Positions 1 through 12,967 are shown, counted from the first letter of the stretch. The stretch: DNA of 64,000 nucleotides from Zanthoxylum bungeanum (GCA_019454045.1 SKCR01029102.1:186001-250000), one strand, 5' to 3'. The notes: a model not told the origin generated them from the sequence alone. Numbers and translations: made by a program.

Positions 1-227
1 CTAAACTCCGTACAAAAAAATAGCATGTATTAGTCAATAACGAACATATTCAAATGCCATACGCATACACATGTTTATACGAATTCATAAATCATAACTT
101 ATCTGATTTACTGAACCTATAAATACAAATTATACACATCCGATCAATATATACATATACATATACTCGTACAGATACATATATGTATACATATACATAC
201 ACATAATATTATATGTTCATACACTTA
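1..227. other. AT-rich flank with TATACA-type microsatellite
   Basis: No gene is seen. Positions about 148-215 are a degenerate run of tatacatatacata units, a simple-sequence repeat. The stretch does not resemble the copia pol remnant that begins at 9,836, so the origin of this left flank is unknown. Confidence 0.6.
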
Positions 228-647
228 TGATGAATGGTAAACGTATCACTGTTCCCCACTCATTTAACCTAATATTTTGTATAGTTTCTCGAGTTTTGTG
301 AATATTTTGATGTGTTTTGTGTTATTTTGTAGATACATAAAGTTTCAGGACTCTCTGGAAGTGATTCTGGGCCAAAACAGTGAAAAAGGACAAAAAAGGG
401 CAAAATTATAATTTGGCGCGTCGCGACCTCTAACGTGCGCCACTACCTGCTAAAATGCACCGTGCCACGTGTCACAATCTGAGAAGTCTGCTAACATGTG
501 CCGGATGCTAACGTGCACCCGCCACATGTCAACATCATAGCAGATACGCTAATGTGCGCCGTGCCACGTGTCATCATCCTATGGTGTCGACAATCACCAT
601 CGCCATGTGTCGTCTACGTGTCATTCACGTGTCAGCCATGTGGCGTC
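228..647 (+). repeat. Athila-like Ty3/gypsy LTR, left piece (split by a copia insertion)
   Basis: The segment starts with TGATGA and runs colinear with the LTR starts at 12,968 and 21,931, sharing the 'cccactcatttaacctaat' block and the frame of gtgtcatcatcc/cacgtgtc motifs. It stops at 647, where a copia LTR begins. The same LTR resumes at 9,299. It is an older copy than the full element at 12,968 because it already carries an inserted and itself decayed copia element. Confidence 0.85.
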
Positions 648-1529
648 TGTTGGTTTATTCTAAGGTCCCAAGATCAAATCAAGACATGAAATTATGTGTG
701 AACACATCAACGGAGGTAGCGGAATACTCACATTGATCGGTTATGTCGATTTGGAGACGATTCAAGCCCAAAAACGCACTGCCTTTGTAAGCCCACTGCA
801 GCAGCCCACTGCCTACAAAAACAGAAAATTGAGTGAAGAAATGGAGCTCCTAGCTTCGTTGGATGGATCCCGTCTCATGGTCGAACCTCCCTACCACCTT
901 CGCAAGACTTGTAAGTGTGCTAGCACTTGAATTTTCACCATGAAAATCCACTCTTGCTTCCCTATTGTTCACGTTTTTGTGATGAAAAACAGTGGGCAGT
1001 TTGCCCCATTTGGGCGTGAGAGAAGAGAGCATTTTGAGAGAGAAAAATGTGTTGTGTTGAATTAAAATGATTTACCAAAAATCAATTTATATTTATGCCA
1101 TAATTTTCATTAAATTAATAATAAAATTATGACACATAACATGCAATGGCTTAGAGTGTCAAACACTCAAACTCCATGCAATGACATTGAGTGCAATGTA
1201 CACAATCTACATGCAAAGCATTAGAATGACATGTGTCATGTGGGCCCCACAATGCGCACAAGTGCAATACTAGCCTATTCCGCATTATCGATGTCCAGTC
1301 TCGATAATACTACGGCTAGGGATATTTAATGATTAATCCTTCGTGGACTGATACTGTCTCATATCATCTCAATCCAGGAACTAATCATAGGGACCTCTCT
1401 TCATTTATATATCTAAGGTGATCTAATCACAAATGATGAGAGTGCAATTTCCTTGTTACATAGTTAATTTTGCTACAGCAACACAATGTTCTGTGCAAAT
1501 AGTGACGCTATGGGTCATATTATCCAACA
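648..1529 (-). repeat. E1 3' LTR (left), internally deleted
   Basis: This 882-bp LTR matches the 1,979-bp right LTR at both ends but lacks about 1.1 kb. Its ...gggccccac at 1,250 jumps straight to aatgcgcacaag, which in the right LTR lies after position 9,017. Both breakpoints share 'cac', consistent with a microhomology-mediated deletion. Confidence 0.88.
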
Positions 1530-1546
1530 ATCTCCCACTTGGCACG
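1530..1546 (-). other. E1 polypurine tract
   Basis: The plus strand reads atctcccacttggc directly after CCAACA, so the minus strand carries a purine-rich tract ending against the LTR TGTTGG. This is the usual copia plus-strand primer position. The same tract is at 41,376 in element G. Confidence 0.7.
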
Positions 1547-1729
1547 TAGCGAGTCACTCAAGTGTCCTACACCCGAACTATGTAAGGTTCGCTCAAATTG
1601 CTGAGGAAAGGTTTTCGTCAGCGGATTTGTTTGATTATCGTCTGACGCGATTTATACGATCATCACATCGCCACGATGTATGATCCGAACGAATCAGATG
1701 AATATAGAAGTATATATCTGGATCGTCGA

Positions 1730-4330
1730 TGAGACCTTTAATTCTTTAGCTTGTGCTGACGCCTATCTCAGTTGCTAACAGAACTATATCTAATCTAATT
1801 AGATTTATTTTTGATCCAAATGGCTTCTATTGCTGCCTCAGCTGCAGCAATAATCCGCATTAGTTGTTTATTCGGCAACAGTTATCTTGCTCGGAAGATT
1901 TCCAGCTCATTGTCCCGTTATTCAAACTTTATAGTACCGCAGTATTTAATCGTTTGGAAACTTGCTGCAGTGATCCCAGTCACTTCAAGTTCTCCTTCTC
2001 CATAGTAAAAGATAGCATCTTTAGTTCTCAGAGATACTAACAGATGTTTTTAACTTCAATCCAGTGACTATCACTTGGATTGACCCGATTGTGACTCCAT
2101 ATGCTCGAAGCGTATGAGACACCAATACAAGTACATTTTAAATGTACAATTTCCCAGAGAGTGTTAACAAACTCCAAATCTATCCCAGTAGATTTTTATT
2201 CCTTGAATAAAGGTTGTTACTCCCCAGAATTCTACGGAGAATTTCTATGAAAGAATATCTATGAAAGCCAAGCTTTCACCAATTGCTATATGGGAATTTA
2301 ACTGTCAATGCGCTCCCACTAACCTCCTTACATACACAAGAATTATTTCGTTTTGAGTCAAATCATAAACCATTATGATTATTTCAAAACGACAGTTCCA
2401 AGAACCTTATGCTTGTTTCAATCTAAACATGGATCGAATAACCCGCAAACCTCGTTTGTTGGTTATACAAAATCGTCAGGATGTTGTAAACATCCTCCAA
2501 AAGGTTTCCTTTTCAGGAGAGCGATTTTGATTTGTAACTGACATATTTCATAAATGAAATATACAGTTATCAACAAGCATCTTCAAAATATATTTACCAT
2601 GGCAACAGGTAAAAAGGTTGAACCGTTATTAACACAATGTTGATAACGATACCTTTCCGTCAAAACCTTAGGTTTGCACGTTGGTATGTTGCCTTCCATG
2701 TATGTCTTCCTTGAAGACGTTTAATGTACCATAGGCACAATGCCTTGTGGTACAACAACTAGTATCCAAACATAGTTGTTATACATGGAATCTATTTCGG
2801 ACTCATGGCACTTTGCCATAACAGGGAGTCAATACCTCGTATTACTTCCTCATAACGTAGTCGGATGGTACACCTCCATAAGATTGACATCTTTATGAGG
2901 TTAGATCAGAAACCCATACCCTAGGTTATTTTCTGACTCTATCCGATCTACTAGTTTCTTGTGTATTTGAAGATTAATGGTATAGTGTCATCATAGATGA
3001 ACTGTTTGTCCATTACCATACTTCGTGCCTAGAACAGTATCACTCCGATTTTTCATCGAGTATCACTATCCTCCCACCACCCACTGCATATCGGTATTCC
3101 TCTCAGGAAAACCGCATGGTGAGCAACAATTACATTGTTCTCTTGTGGGATTTATAAGTACTATATTTAAGGTTTCCCTTAGGATAACTTATATTGGCAC
3201 TTATCCAATTTGGGTCCTTAGTTTGGTATCATCCAAACGCTATGCCTCGCATACCCAAATTATCAGGAATGAGAAACCTCGTTTCTTCCCTGTTCATATC
3301 CTATATGATATCTGTCAAACAGATTTATATGGAACCTTATTCTAAATAAGTTTTGCACTGTTAATACATATCCTGTTGAAGGAAATTGTAGCTCAGAGCG
3401 ACTCGTGATAAACCTTATCATGTCCAACAAAAATCGGTTTTAGTTCAGACACACCGTCTAACTGACGTGTCTCGGGAGGAGTCCTCACATGAAAGAACAC
3501 CGTACTCTTTCATTTATATATGAAACTTACTGCTTAAGTATTTTCCATTTCGGTCTTACCGTGGCGGAATAACACTATAGCCGATCCGTTTGTTTTCTTC
3601 GTGTCGAAACTTCAAAAGTTTCCGATCTGTGTTCTTCAAAAGAAACACATAACCACAACGTGATGCTACATCCGTTAAGTTCACGAAATATTCATGTTCA
3701 CATCTAGCCTAGCTAGATATGGGCCCACTTAATTCACCATGAATAGGGCTAACAGATCGGTGGCCCTTTTACTATTACCAAGTAAATAGTATTTTAGGTA
3801 TTTAACCTAATAAACTAGATTCGTAGACCTTATTTGAATAGTCAAATCAGTCCTAGTACCCACTCTTAAAAGGTGTGGATATACAAGTCTTGTTTAATTG
3901 TGTCCTAGACAACAATGCCACAAATAAGTCTCCATTGATCAAATCAATTTAAGCTATTTATTTGTCATTTTATATGTTTGAGATTTTATTATATTCAAAA
4001 TATAAATTCTGTTATTTACATCCAATGTATTTATCTCAGTATCATCTTTATATAATGAAACACTTTAGTGTTCTAGAATATAAGGTTTTATCCGCATCGG
4101 ATTAAACACTGATATAGAGATAATGTCTCTAGTCAAACTAGTTACATTATAACATTTCCTAATTTAAGTACATACCCAAAGGGTAGTTCCTAAACTTAGG
4201 TATCTACGGTCGAAACAACGACTTTCGTCCCGTTTCCAATTCGCAGAGAAATCTCGGCTTGAAGCCAGTATCCAGCTCACAGCGGATTCTGAACGTTAAT
4301 ACATATATATATATTATGTACCACACTAAG
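1730..4330 (-). pseudogene. E1 copia pol remnant (protease, integrase, RT, RNase H)
   Basis: On the minus strand, 4,330 down to 1,730 keeps the copia order. A protease-proximal 'N-G-T-K-V' type block lies near 4,200-4,260. An integrase remnant at about 3,060-3,760 still reads IWVCEAYRLDD near its C-terminal part. The RT start is near 2,690-2,850, and an RNase H piece reading NNGTMSWKSSEQD lies near 1,860-1,930. Every segment is broken by stops and indels. Compared with element G, about 40 bp that would hold the YVDD-equivalent box is missing near 2,300. It cannot encode an active enzyme. Confidence 0.72.
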
Positions 4331-5460
4331 TATTTAAAATCCAATTTCAATACTAGTAGTAAACATAACTTTGACAAATATTTTTAAAGTTAGAGCCTCG
4401 CCCTATCTTTAATTCCTTCGTGTCTTCCATATCCAAATGGTAGTCACTTTGGGATATGTCAATTATCTTTTCAATATTTCACAAACCTTTGGCCAAGCCT
4501 TGGGTTTTAGAATATCGAAATGATATGCACCTTGTGCTACATGCCCAATTGCAAACTTTGATACTTTTAAATCTAGAGATAGATTTATTATAAGTATATT
4601 AATTAAGCACTAAAGTCATCATCACATAAATCTTCCAAAGACTTTATGCTCTACTATTTGCTTAATAATGGGCTTAGTCATAATAAGTTATTTTATCAAA
4701 TAAATTAACCTATTATTAATTCCCAATTGAAAATTAAATCATTTAAAGCATTTAATCCAATGATTATATATTTTAAATATTCAACTTTTCCTTTCTTTCT
4801 TGATTTCAATAGTCCAACTATTTAATCAATTTAATAAGGTACTATTTATTATAATGATTACAATAATTTAATCAACTATAATTTTAATATTGATTACTAT
4901 AATCTAATTATAAAATCAACTATCATTTTAATTCAATTATATGATTACTATAATCCAATTATAAAATCAACTATATATTGAATGAGTTTGTATATAGTCC
5001 AACTATATATATTTTTAAAACAACATAAAATATTAGTCCAACTAATACTTTTAATAAATATGACGAGTAAAAATAAAATGAGCGTGTTTAGCGAGTATTC
5101 GAACGAATGTTGCAAATTCAATACTTGCCTCCCACTATTTTTCGTCGAGCCTCTAACCCTCCGTCGAGTACTCGGGAAACCGTGTTTCCTAGTGGGCTAG
5201 GATCCCGTTAAATATCACACAATCTTGACTTTGGCCAACAAATTGTATGATAATTAACTAGGTAGATCTCGAAGATCAATTGGATCTCATCCAACTCCTA
5301 GATCCAGTAGGTGGACATCCAAGTCCCAAACATATATCTTATATATGCCTATACATCGAATGTATACCCTAACCTTTTTCCTCTAATCAACTAGGCCTTG
5401 GCTTTGGCACAACAAACCTAGTGATCCCAGTCAAGCGCGGACCCATTGACATGGAAGCTT
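4331..5460 (-). pseudogene. E1 copia gag remnant
   Basis: This is the gag-equivalent region by colinearity with E0, F and G. The zinc-knuckle-proximal part lies at about 4,380-4,570 and the N-terminal 'G-S-R-L-T-G'-like start at about 5,420-5,455 on the minus strand. An AT-rich middle (about 4,600-5,050) has lost all coding character. Assignment rests mainly on alignment by eye with the better copies at 33,654-33,893 and 63,539-63,840. Confidence 0.55.
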
Positions 5461-7319
5461 CGTAATCAATGTCAATGGACAAGAAGTGGTCTTGACTTTG
5501 GCCAACAAACCACAACTTGGACACGACACCGATATGGAACAAAGCCTCGTGATTAAAACACATCTTTGACGGACAAGGGCTTGACTTTGGCCAACAACCC
5601 CTGCCAATCTCGGATCTTGAGTAAGAATCACTCAATGGAAGGAAAATAAACGCTTGATTTTTAACGAGGGTTTTTCGCGTGCAAATTGGCTACCAATTTA
5701 ATTATCTTTGTTAGGTCTCATCATCATACACCCTTAAACATGCATTCTAAATACATAATAAAGCGAGTATGAAATAAAATAATAATGATATGCGGATGGA
5801 TACTTAACACATTGATCCTAGATCAAATCTCTCCCTTTCTCACTCAAGCTAGCACTTGTACTACTTCTACCCGTTACACTACACTTCTAAAGAAACCTCA
5901 TATATATAGAGGGGAATAGGTGAGAAGAGAATACAAGAGAAAGAAGGTGATAAGGCTGGACACGCAGGTCCAATTTAATAAATCGAATTATTACAACAAT
6001 TTCTAAAATTGCCCACCCGACTAATATCCATCCGATATACATTATTCATTCAACACAACCACGTATTCACACACATAAGCATGCTATCAATCAATCTAAT
6101 CAAATTAATTAATCTGATAATTAAGTGATCATCCAATGTTCAAACAACGATTTGATTTTGTTCGAGTCAAACTCGTTTTTGCGAATAAGTACTTAAAGTA
6201 CGAATTCATGAATTAATTAAACTACATCATTAAATCTAATTTAACATGTATTTAATACTAATTCACTATTCAATTCCAAATTAAATATTACACTTTTATT
6301 TAATAAACCTTTTACGATTTAAATTCCAAATCTAATCGTAACGCGTCTCAAAGACCGATTAACGTCCAACGTCAATTCAATTAAAGTCCAATGGGCTTTT
6401 GATTGATTTCTTAAGGCGTGGACTTTTGGTCAACTCGGGTCAAACCGATAACCAAAGTCCAATCCGGGATTTACCCCATAAGCCCATAAATCAATCTTGG
6501 CCCATTAGGCCCAATTGAACTTTAAAGGTTCATTAAGTCGCATTTGGGCTTTATGGTCAAGGTTTTGGGCCCAATTGGATTTAATCCATTTGGCCTAAAC
6601 CAAACTTGATAAATCAAGCCCAAAAGGCCCAATTACAACAATTCAAGCCCAAATCCAATTTAAGCCTAAATAATTAAATTACACTAATCCAATTACGCAA
6701 TTTAATTACCTAAAGTGCATTACATGATCAATCAACTAAATCAACATTTCTAAAACACCATATTAGTCCAATTAATATGCTTGATTCATTATCATATGTC
6801 CAACACACAAATTGAAAATCAACCCATAAACATGCTTCAATGCTCTCGGCCAAGGAAGGTTATTTTGTCCGATTTGAATTCAATCCGATTAATTACACAA
6901 TCGACAACGTATTAACTTCCCGAATGATTTCATACACATCCAATGTTCATAAAATCAAAATTACCAAGACATTCAAGGGGCTATACATTCGGCCAAGGTA
7001 AGGAAATTGGGGATTTTTGTTCAATTCAAAATTCAATCAATTGACTTCAAATTAACATCATCCTATATCATTATAACTCATCCAATGAATTTAAAATGAA
7101 AAATTCCAAGAACCCAAGACTCCTACACATTCGGCCAACATGAATAAATTGGGGAAAATTATTCCAAATCAATTTTCAATAATTGGTCCAACCAAAATGC
7201 AATCAAACATGTTATAAGCATACTTAAACAATCATTTATTCAAATCATGCTCAACAAACATTTACCCAAATTTTAAGCCCTACAAATTTCATGCTTGCAA
7301 CATTAGCTCATGATGCCAT
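5461..7319 (-). other. E1 leader region with degenerate primer binding site
   Basis: No convincing gene. This is the untranslated leader between the 5' LTR (right) and gag. Repeated 'aagcccaa' units (TGGGCTT on the element's own strand) cluster at 6,400-6,660. The last bases, 7,306-7,318, read on the minus strand as TGGCATCATGAGC, a decayed form of the tRNA-iMet primer site TGGTATCAGAGC. Confidence 0.65.
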
Positions 7320-9298
7320 TGTTGGTTTTTCTAAGGTCCCAAGATCAAATCAAGACATGAAATTATGTGTGAACACATCAACGGAGGTAGCGGAATACTC
7401 ACATTGATCGGTTATGTCGATTTGGAGACGATTCAAGCCCAAAAACGCACTGCCTTTGTAAGCCCACTGCAGCAGCCCACTGCCTACAAAAACAAAAATT
7501 GAGTGAAGAAATGGAGCTCCTAGCTTCGTTGGATGATCCCGTCTCATGGTCGAACCTCCCTACCACCTTCGCAAGACTTGTAAGTGTGCTAGCACTTGAA
7601 TTTTCACCATGAAAATCCACTATTGCTTCCCTATTGTTCACGTTTTGTGATGAAAAACAGTGAGCAGTTTGCCCCATTTGGGCGTGAGAGAAGAGAGCAT
7701 TTTGAGAGAGAAAAAGTGTTGTGTTGAATTAAAATGATTTACCAAAAATCAATTTATATTTATGCCATAATTTTCATTAAATTAATAATAAAATATGACA
7801 CATAACATGCAATGGCTTAGAGTGTCAAACACTCAAACTCCATGCAATGACATTGAGTGCAATGTACACAATCTACATGCAAAGCATTAGAATGACATGT
7901 GTCATGTGGGCCCCACACGTTTCCAAATGAAAGTGGGCCCACGTGCACTCACGCGTTCGGGTTCGATATTTCCGAAATACCGAGCTTACGTCGCGACGTT
8001 AATTCAATCGAATTTAAATAATTGCGCCTGGCGAAATTATTATTTACGTGCCCGAATTAAAATCTGATTTTAATTCTGCGTCGAAATCTAATTTCGTCTA
8101 ATATATCGAATATATTAATACATCGATTAATTCCGAATTAATCGTTCTCTCTCTTTAGACGACATTTTATCCCGGATAAAACATCTCCGTTATTAATCCT
8201 AGATTAATTTTCTCTCTCTTCTGTATAATCCCAGATTATTCAAGAGTGCGAGTTGTGCGTCATCGGTGGATTATCGGGAAGCGACCCATGAGATCCCCGG
8301 ATAATCTGGCAGTAAATACGGTCGTCGGAGTGTCCGAATCACGTACGTACCAAGTACTACGTTTCTACCGATTTACGAGACAAGGTCGACTCCTAGCAAA
8401 GCACCAAGTCTACCCAATTCTCCGGACATATCCATTTAAAATATTAATCTGTATCAAGCGTAGTATACAATTGTATTGTGCATATCGGTCCAGTATCGGA
8501 TAGTCACGTGCTAGGGCTGGGGCCGGATAAGTGTCTGCCCCGTCCGAAACACATGTCGGATGTATGGTAACTAGTCTCTATAATCGGATATTCATGACCT
8601 GGTCATAATATCACGATTGGATGCGCATCACTTAAGAGCACTAATACCGTATCCTGCGTGACATCATCTCCAATATGACTGAAGTGATACTTCCGTCTCG
8701 ACATCACACCCAATACACTACGACTCTCTGATAAACCCAGAAGTGGTGTACACAAAACCGGTTAAAGCCCTGTACCACCAAGACCAAAGTCTACCGATTA
8801 TCGCGAGTATTAGCGATGCAAGTCTCAGGTTAAGACTATACACACCTACCTTGATTTCGGCCTCCCATAGACACATAGTCATAATACCAATGGGATTCCG
8901 AGGGGTCTATCCAGAGCGAAGCTGTTTCCCGTACCATCGGTGAAACACGACCTCCTATCGCACTTGCATAAGTATCCAATACTTATATATATGAGAACTA
9001 TGTCGTTGTGCCCTCACAATGCGCACAAGTGCAATACTAGCCTATTCCGTATTATCGATGTCCAGTCTCGATAATACTACGGCTAGGGATATTTAATGAT
9101 TAATCCTTCGTGGACTGATACTGTCTCATATCATCTCAATCCAGGAACTAATCATATGGACCTCTCTTCATTTATATATCTAAGGTGATCTAATCACAAA
9201 TGATGAGAGTGCAATTTCCTTGTTACATAGTTAATTTTGCTACACAGCAACACAATGTTCTGTGCAAATAGTGACGCTATGGGTCATATTATCCAACA
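7320..9298 (-). repeat. E1 5' LTR (right), full length
   Basis: A 1,979-bp LTR with TGTTGG...CCAACA ends on the plus strand. It is near-identical in subtype to the solo LTR at 57,678-59,695. The right half (about 8,200-9,298) is shared with all other copia LTRs in this window, while the left few hundred bases define the subtype. Confidence 0.9.
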
Positions 9299-9835
9299 GC
9301 TTCCACATCAGTCACATGTTGAGTCAGCTTGCCACGTGTTAGCCACGTCATCATTAGCCAATCATCATGTGCCACGTGTCATCATCATATGGTGCCGATA
9401 ATCCACATCGCCACATCATCACCACGTCAACATTAGCATAATAATTCAATTCCCGTAGCCGCCACCACGTGTCGCCAGATATGAGAACATGCCGTATTTG
9501 GCGCCGAAAATCACGGCTGTCGCGACTCACAAAGGGTAGCGCGTTGCGACGCGCGACCACCACAGACGCCTATAAATAGATCTCGAAATTCAGTTTCAGA
9601 GGTACATTCCTATCTGTAATTCTCTGATAATAATAAAGAGTTTGTATCTAGTTTGTTTAAATTCAATTTTGTAATTAATTTTATTTACTTTTTGTAATAG
9701 TAATTTACTTTCTTTACTTTTTCAATTTTTACTATTCACCAATGAGGAGGTAACTTCCCCTATGCTAGGGTAAAAGATAAAGCTTTTATTATTGCTATTT
9801 AGATTAATCTCCCTTAATTATAATATAATTATAAT
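9299..9835 (+). repeat. Athila-like LTR, right piece, with TATA box
   Basis: It resumes the LTR interrupted at 647: cacgtgtcatcatc units, TATA box tataaata at 9,571-9,578, and then the poly-T/taatagtaa stretch and 'accaatgaggaggtaactt' also found at 13,785 and 22,816. It ends near 9,835 without the LTR terminus gatca, so it is truncated against the copia pol remnant that follows. Confidence 0.82.
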
Positions 9836-11117
9836 ATGCAAATAATGGATATTGACATCACATTAGCCTTAGATGCAAATAATGGATGAGTGTTAGACAC
9901 TGTCACTTCTGCTCATATTTGCAATTCCCTGTAGGAAATAAGGGTTAGAAGAAGGCTAAATAAAGGGAGATCCATCTTAGAGTTGCCAATGACGAGACAT
10001 TTGATGTCAAGGCCATAGAAACTGTTGTTCTAGATCTCCTAAATGGATGTAAAGAGGGATATAAAATAAACATTAAGGATGAAACTTTATGTTTATATGA
10101 TAATGAAAATTTATTGAAATGTGAATGTTCTTTATCAAACGGTCACTATGTTTTGAAAATATGTAGAAATGTCTTTAATATAGAGAAAAATACAAGTAGG
10201 AAGTTTGAATTAAATAATACTGAATTATGGCATATGAGATTGGGCCACGTAGGTGTTAGACGTTTATCTAAATTGGTAAATGATGGTTTGATTGAAAATC
10301 TTACCTTATATCCTTATCCGATTTGTGAGTCATGTGTCCAAGGAAAGATGACAAATGCCCTATTTCAAGGTGTTGGACACCGTGCTGGAGATTTACTGGA
10401 GCTAATACACAGCGATGGGTGTGGTCCATTAAATCATGCCGTTCATGATGGTTCCACATACTTTGTGACTTTCACAGATGACAAGTTTAGATATAGATAT
10501 GTCTATCTGATGAAACATAAGTCGGAAACATTTGACAAGCTCAAAATATTCCGAAACGAAGTAGAAAAATAAACCAGTAAATTCATCAATGCCTTAGAAC
10601 AGATCGAGGCGATGAGTACATGAGTGAATAATTCAGAAATTATTTAAGAGAGAATGGAATTCTCGCCCAATATAGCCCACCAGTAACACCTTAACATAAT
10701 GGAGTGTCTGAGCATAGAAATCATACTTTATTGGATATGGTGCGAACAATGATAAGCTATATAGATCTTTCTTACTACCTTTGGGGTTACACTTTACAAA
10801 CTGCTGCCTATACACTTAATAGGGTTCCATCGAAAGCTGTTTCTAAAACCCCATATCAGTTATGGTTAGGTAGAAATCCAAGTCTTAAGCATTTAAAGAT
10901 TTGGGGTTATCCTGCATACGTTAGAATTGCGCAACGGGATAAACTAGCACCCAGAGGGTATAAATATAGGTTCGTTGGATATCATGATAATTCCATGGGA
11001 TATCAATTCTACGATTCCGAGCAACAAAATGTATTTGTTGTTCACTTTGTAATAAGAGAAAATGGGAATTATAGAGAGATCAAATTTGATGAGTTTGATC
11101 CGAACATTAAGGAACCT
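9836..11117 (+). pseudogene. Copia-B protease/integrase remnant
   Basis: This is a Ty1/copia lineage distinct from E1/F/G. A protease piece reads VLDT...HICNSL near 9,887-9,930 and then RRLNKG. The gag-pre-integrase block LWHMRLGHVGVRRLSK and CESCVQGKM follows near 10,215-10,350. The integrase core keeps its three acidic positions in IHSDGCGPL (near 10,405), RTDRGDEY (near 10,598) and GVSEHRN (near 10,702). A piece of about 20 codons between protease and pre-integrase is missing near 10,050. Stops at 10,570 and in the 10,620-10,700 stretch break the frame. Nothing upstream (gag, 5' LTR) is present. Confidence 0.85.
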
Positions 11118-11543
11118 GAGATAGAACCAGAGATCCAATTAGGTGAAGGATCTATAACACAGGTTCTACTTAAGTCGAATAGAATATCAAGGCCTCATAA
11201 GAGACTTTTTTTTAATATATGATGTGAGCCTTGATGTTATCCTCTTGGAGGAAACAGATCCGACTATGTATAACGAAGCGATATTAGATATCGATTCGGG
11301 AAAATAGCAAGAAGCCATGAAATCTGAAATGAGATGGAACCAGAGATCCAATTAGGTGAAGGATCTACAACACAATTTCTATATAAGTCGAATAAAATAT
11401 CAAGGCCTCCTGAGAGACTGTTTTTAATATCCGATGTGAGCCTTGATGTTCTCCTCTTGGAGGAAACAGATCCGACTATGAATAACAAAGCGATATTGGA
11501 TATCGATTCCGGAAAATAGCAAGAAGCCATGAAATCTAAAATG
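11118..11543 (+). repeat. 213-bp tandem duplication in the IN-RT linker
   Basis: Two head-to-tail copies, 11,118-11,330 and 11,331-11,543, each start at gagat(a/g)gaaccagagatcc and end at aagccatgaaatct(g/a)aaatg. The unit is 71 codons, so the duplication itself is frame-neutral. The copies differ by scattered substitutions and a T-run indel near 11,207. Confidence 0.9.
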
Positions 11544-12967
11544 GATTCATTGCATGCAATCAAGTCTGGGACTTAGTTGAACTTCCTGAAGGAGTTAAAC
11601 ATATTGGTTGTACATGGGTTTACAAAAGGAAGCGAGGGCCCGATGGAAATGTGGAAACCTTTAAGGCTCGACTGGTAGCGAAAAGTTACACTCAAAGTCC
11701 CGAGATTGACTATGAGAAAAACTTTTCACTAATAGCCATGTTAAAATCCATTAGGATTCTTTTAGCCATTACTGCATATCACGACTATGAGATATGAAAG
11801 ACGGATGTGAAAACCACTTTCCTAAATGGATTCCTTGAAGAGGATATCTATATGGAACAACTAGAGGGTTTCGTATCCAGTGAGACTTCAAACTTGATTT
11901 TTATGGACTTAAACAGACATCCCAAAGCTGGAATCATCATTTTGATGAGATAATTAGATTATCTGGATTCATCAAGAACGAAAAAGAACCATGTGTTTAT
12001 AAGAAAATTAGTGGGAGCATGATAGTTTTCTTAATCTTGTATGTAGATGACATCCTTATCATAGGAAATGATATAGGGATGATGCAAAGTGTGAAAGCCT
12101 ACCTTTGCATGAACTTCTCCATGAAAGATATGTGTGAAGCTTCCTATATATTAGGTATAAGGTTCTGCCGAGATAGAGTTAGGAAGCTTATAGGGTTGTC
12201 ACAATCGACGTACATAGACAAGATGTTAGAAAGGTACAGTTTTACCAATGATAAGGCAGCAAATGTACCTTTCTAATAAGGCATACATCTTTCGAAGAAA
12301 ATGGCACGTAAACTGAGGAAGAGAGAGTTAGGATGTATAACTTGTTGTATGCTTCTTGTATTGGAAGCATAATGTATATTATGCTATATACTAGACCTGA
12401 CATCAGTTTTGGCGTCAGTGTGATCAGCCTATATCAATATGATCCAGATAATGATCATTGGACAGCAGTGAAACATATCCTAAAATATCTTAAAGGCACC
12501 AATGATATGTTTATGATATATGGAGAAGATGAGTTATGAGCTACAAGTTAAGGGTTATATAGACTCCGACTTCCAAGGAGATCCAGATGATAGAAAATTT
12601 ACATCAGGATACATATTTATCCTTAACGGTGGTGCGATTAGTTGGCGTTGTTCAAAGCAAGACTCAACAGCTGATTCCACCACTGAGGCAGAATTTATAG
12701 CGGCTGTAGAAACTGCTAAAGAAGTTTTTTGGATTAGAAATTTTATCACAGAACTTGGCGTTATGCCTAGTATTGCGGATTCGATCACATCATACTGTGA
12801 TAATAATGGAGCCATTGCGCAGGCTAAGTACCCGAGGGCGCATTCCAAGTCTAAACACGTGGAAATGAAATACCGCGTAATTAGAGAGATTATTTAAGGA
12901 AAAGACATAGTGGTCTTGAAGGTTCAAGAACAAGACAACAAAACAGACCCGCTTACAAAGACCTTAC
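11544..12967 (+). pseudogene. Copia-B reverse transcriptase / RNase H remnant
   Basis: RT begins at NQVWDLVELPEGVKHIGC (near 11,558). It keeps TDVKTTFLNG with the first catalytic Asp (near 11,802) and the YVDD box in LILYVDDILIIGND (near 12,030-12,070). RNase H shows TRPDISFGVS, HWTAVKHILKYLKGT, the block ADSTTEAEFIA (near 12,670-12,700) and YCDNNGAIAQAKYPR. It ends at DPLTKTLL (near 12,943-12,966), where the Ty3/gypsy LTR is inserted. Several stops (for example at 11,797 and 12,274) and frameshifts (before 12,333 and 12,520) kill it. Confidence 0.88.

Larger units (their letters stand above)
648..9298 (-). mobile_element. Ty1/copia LTR retrotransposon E1, decayed, minus strand
   Basis: The element is bounded by TGTTGG...CCAACA termini and a 5-bp target duplication with one mismatch (gcgtc 643-647, gcttc 9,299-9,303). 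Orientation is minus: the primer-site remnant lies beside the right LTR and the purine tract (minus-strand reading ggccaagtgggagat-like) beside the left LTR. The interior is 5.79 kb with no intact frame, but RNase H, RT, integrase and gag remnants follow each other in copia order on the minus strand. It sits in an Athila-like LTR, whose halves join cleanly when E1 is removed. Confidence 0.88.

Noticed and set aside
3025..3345. 106-codon plus frame in E1
   Set aside because: It is the complement of the minus-strand integrase remnant.
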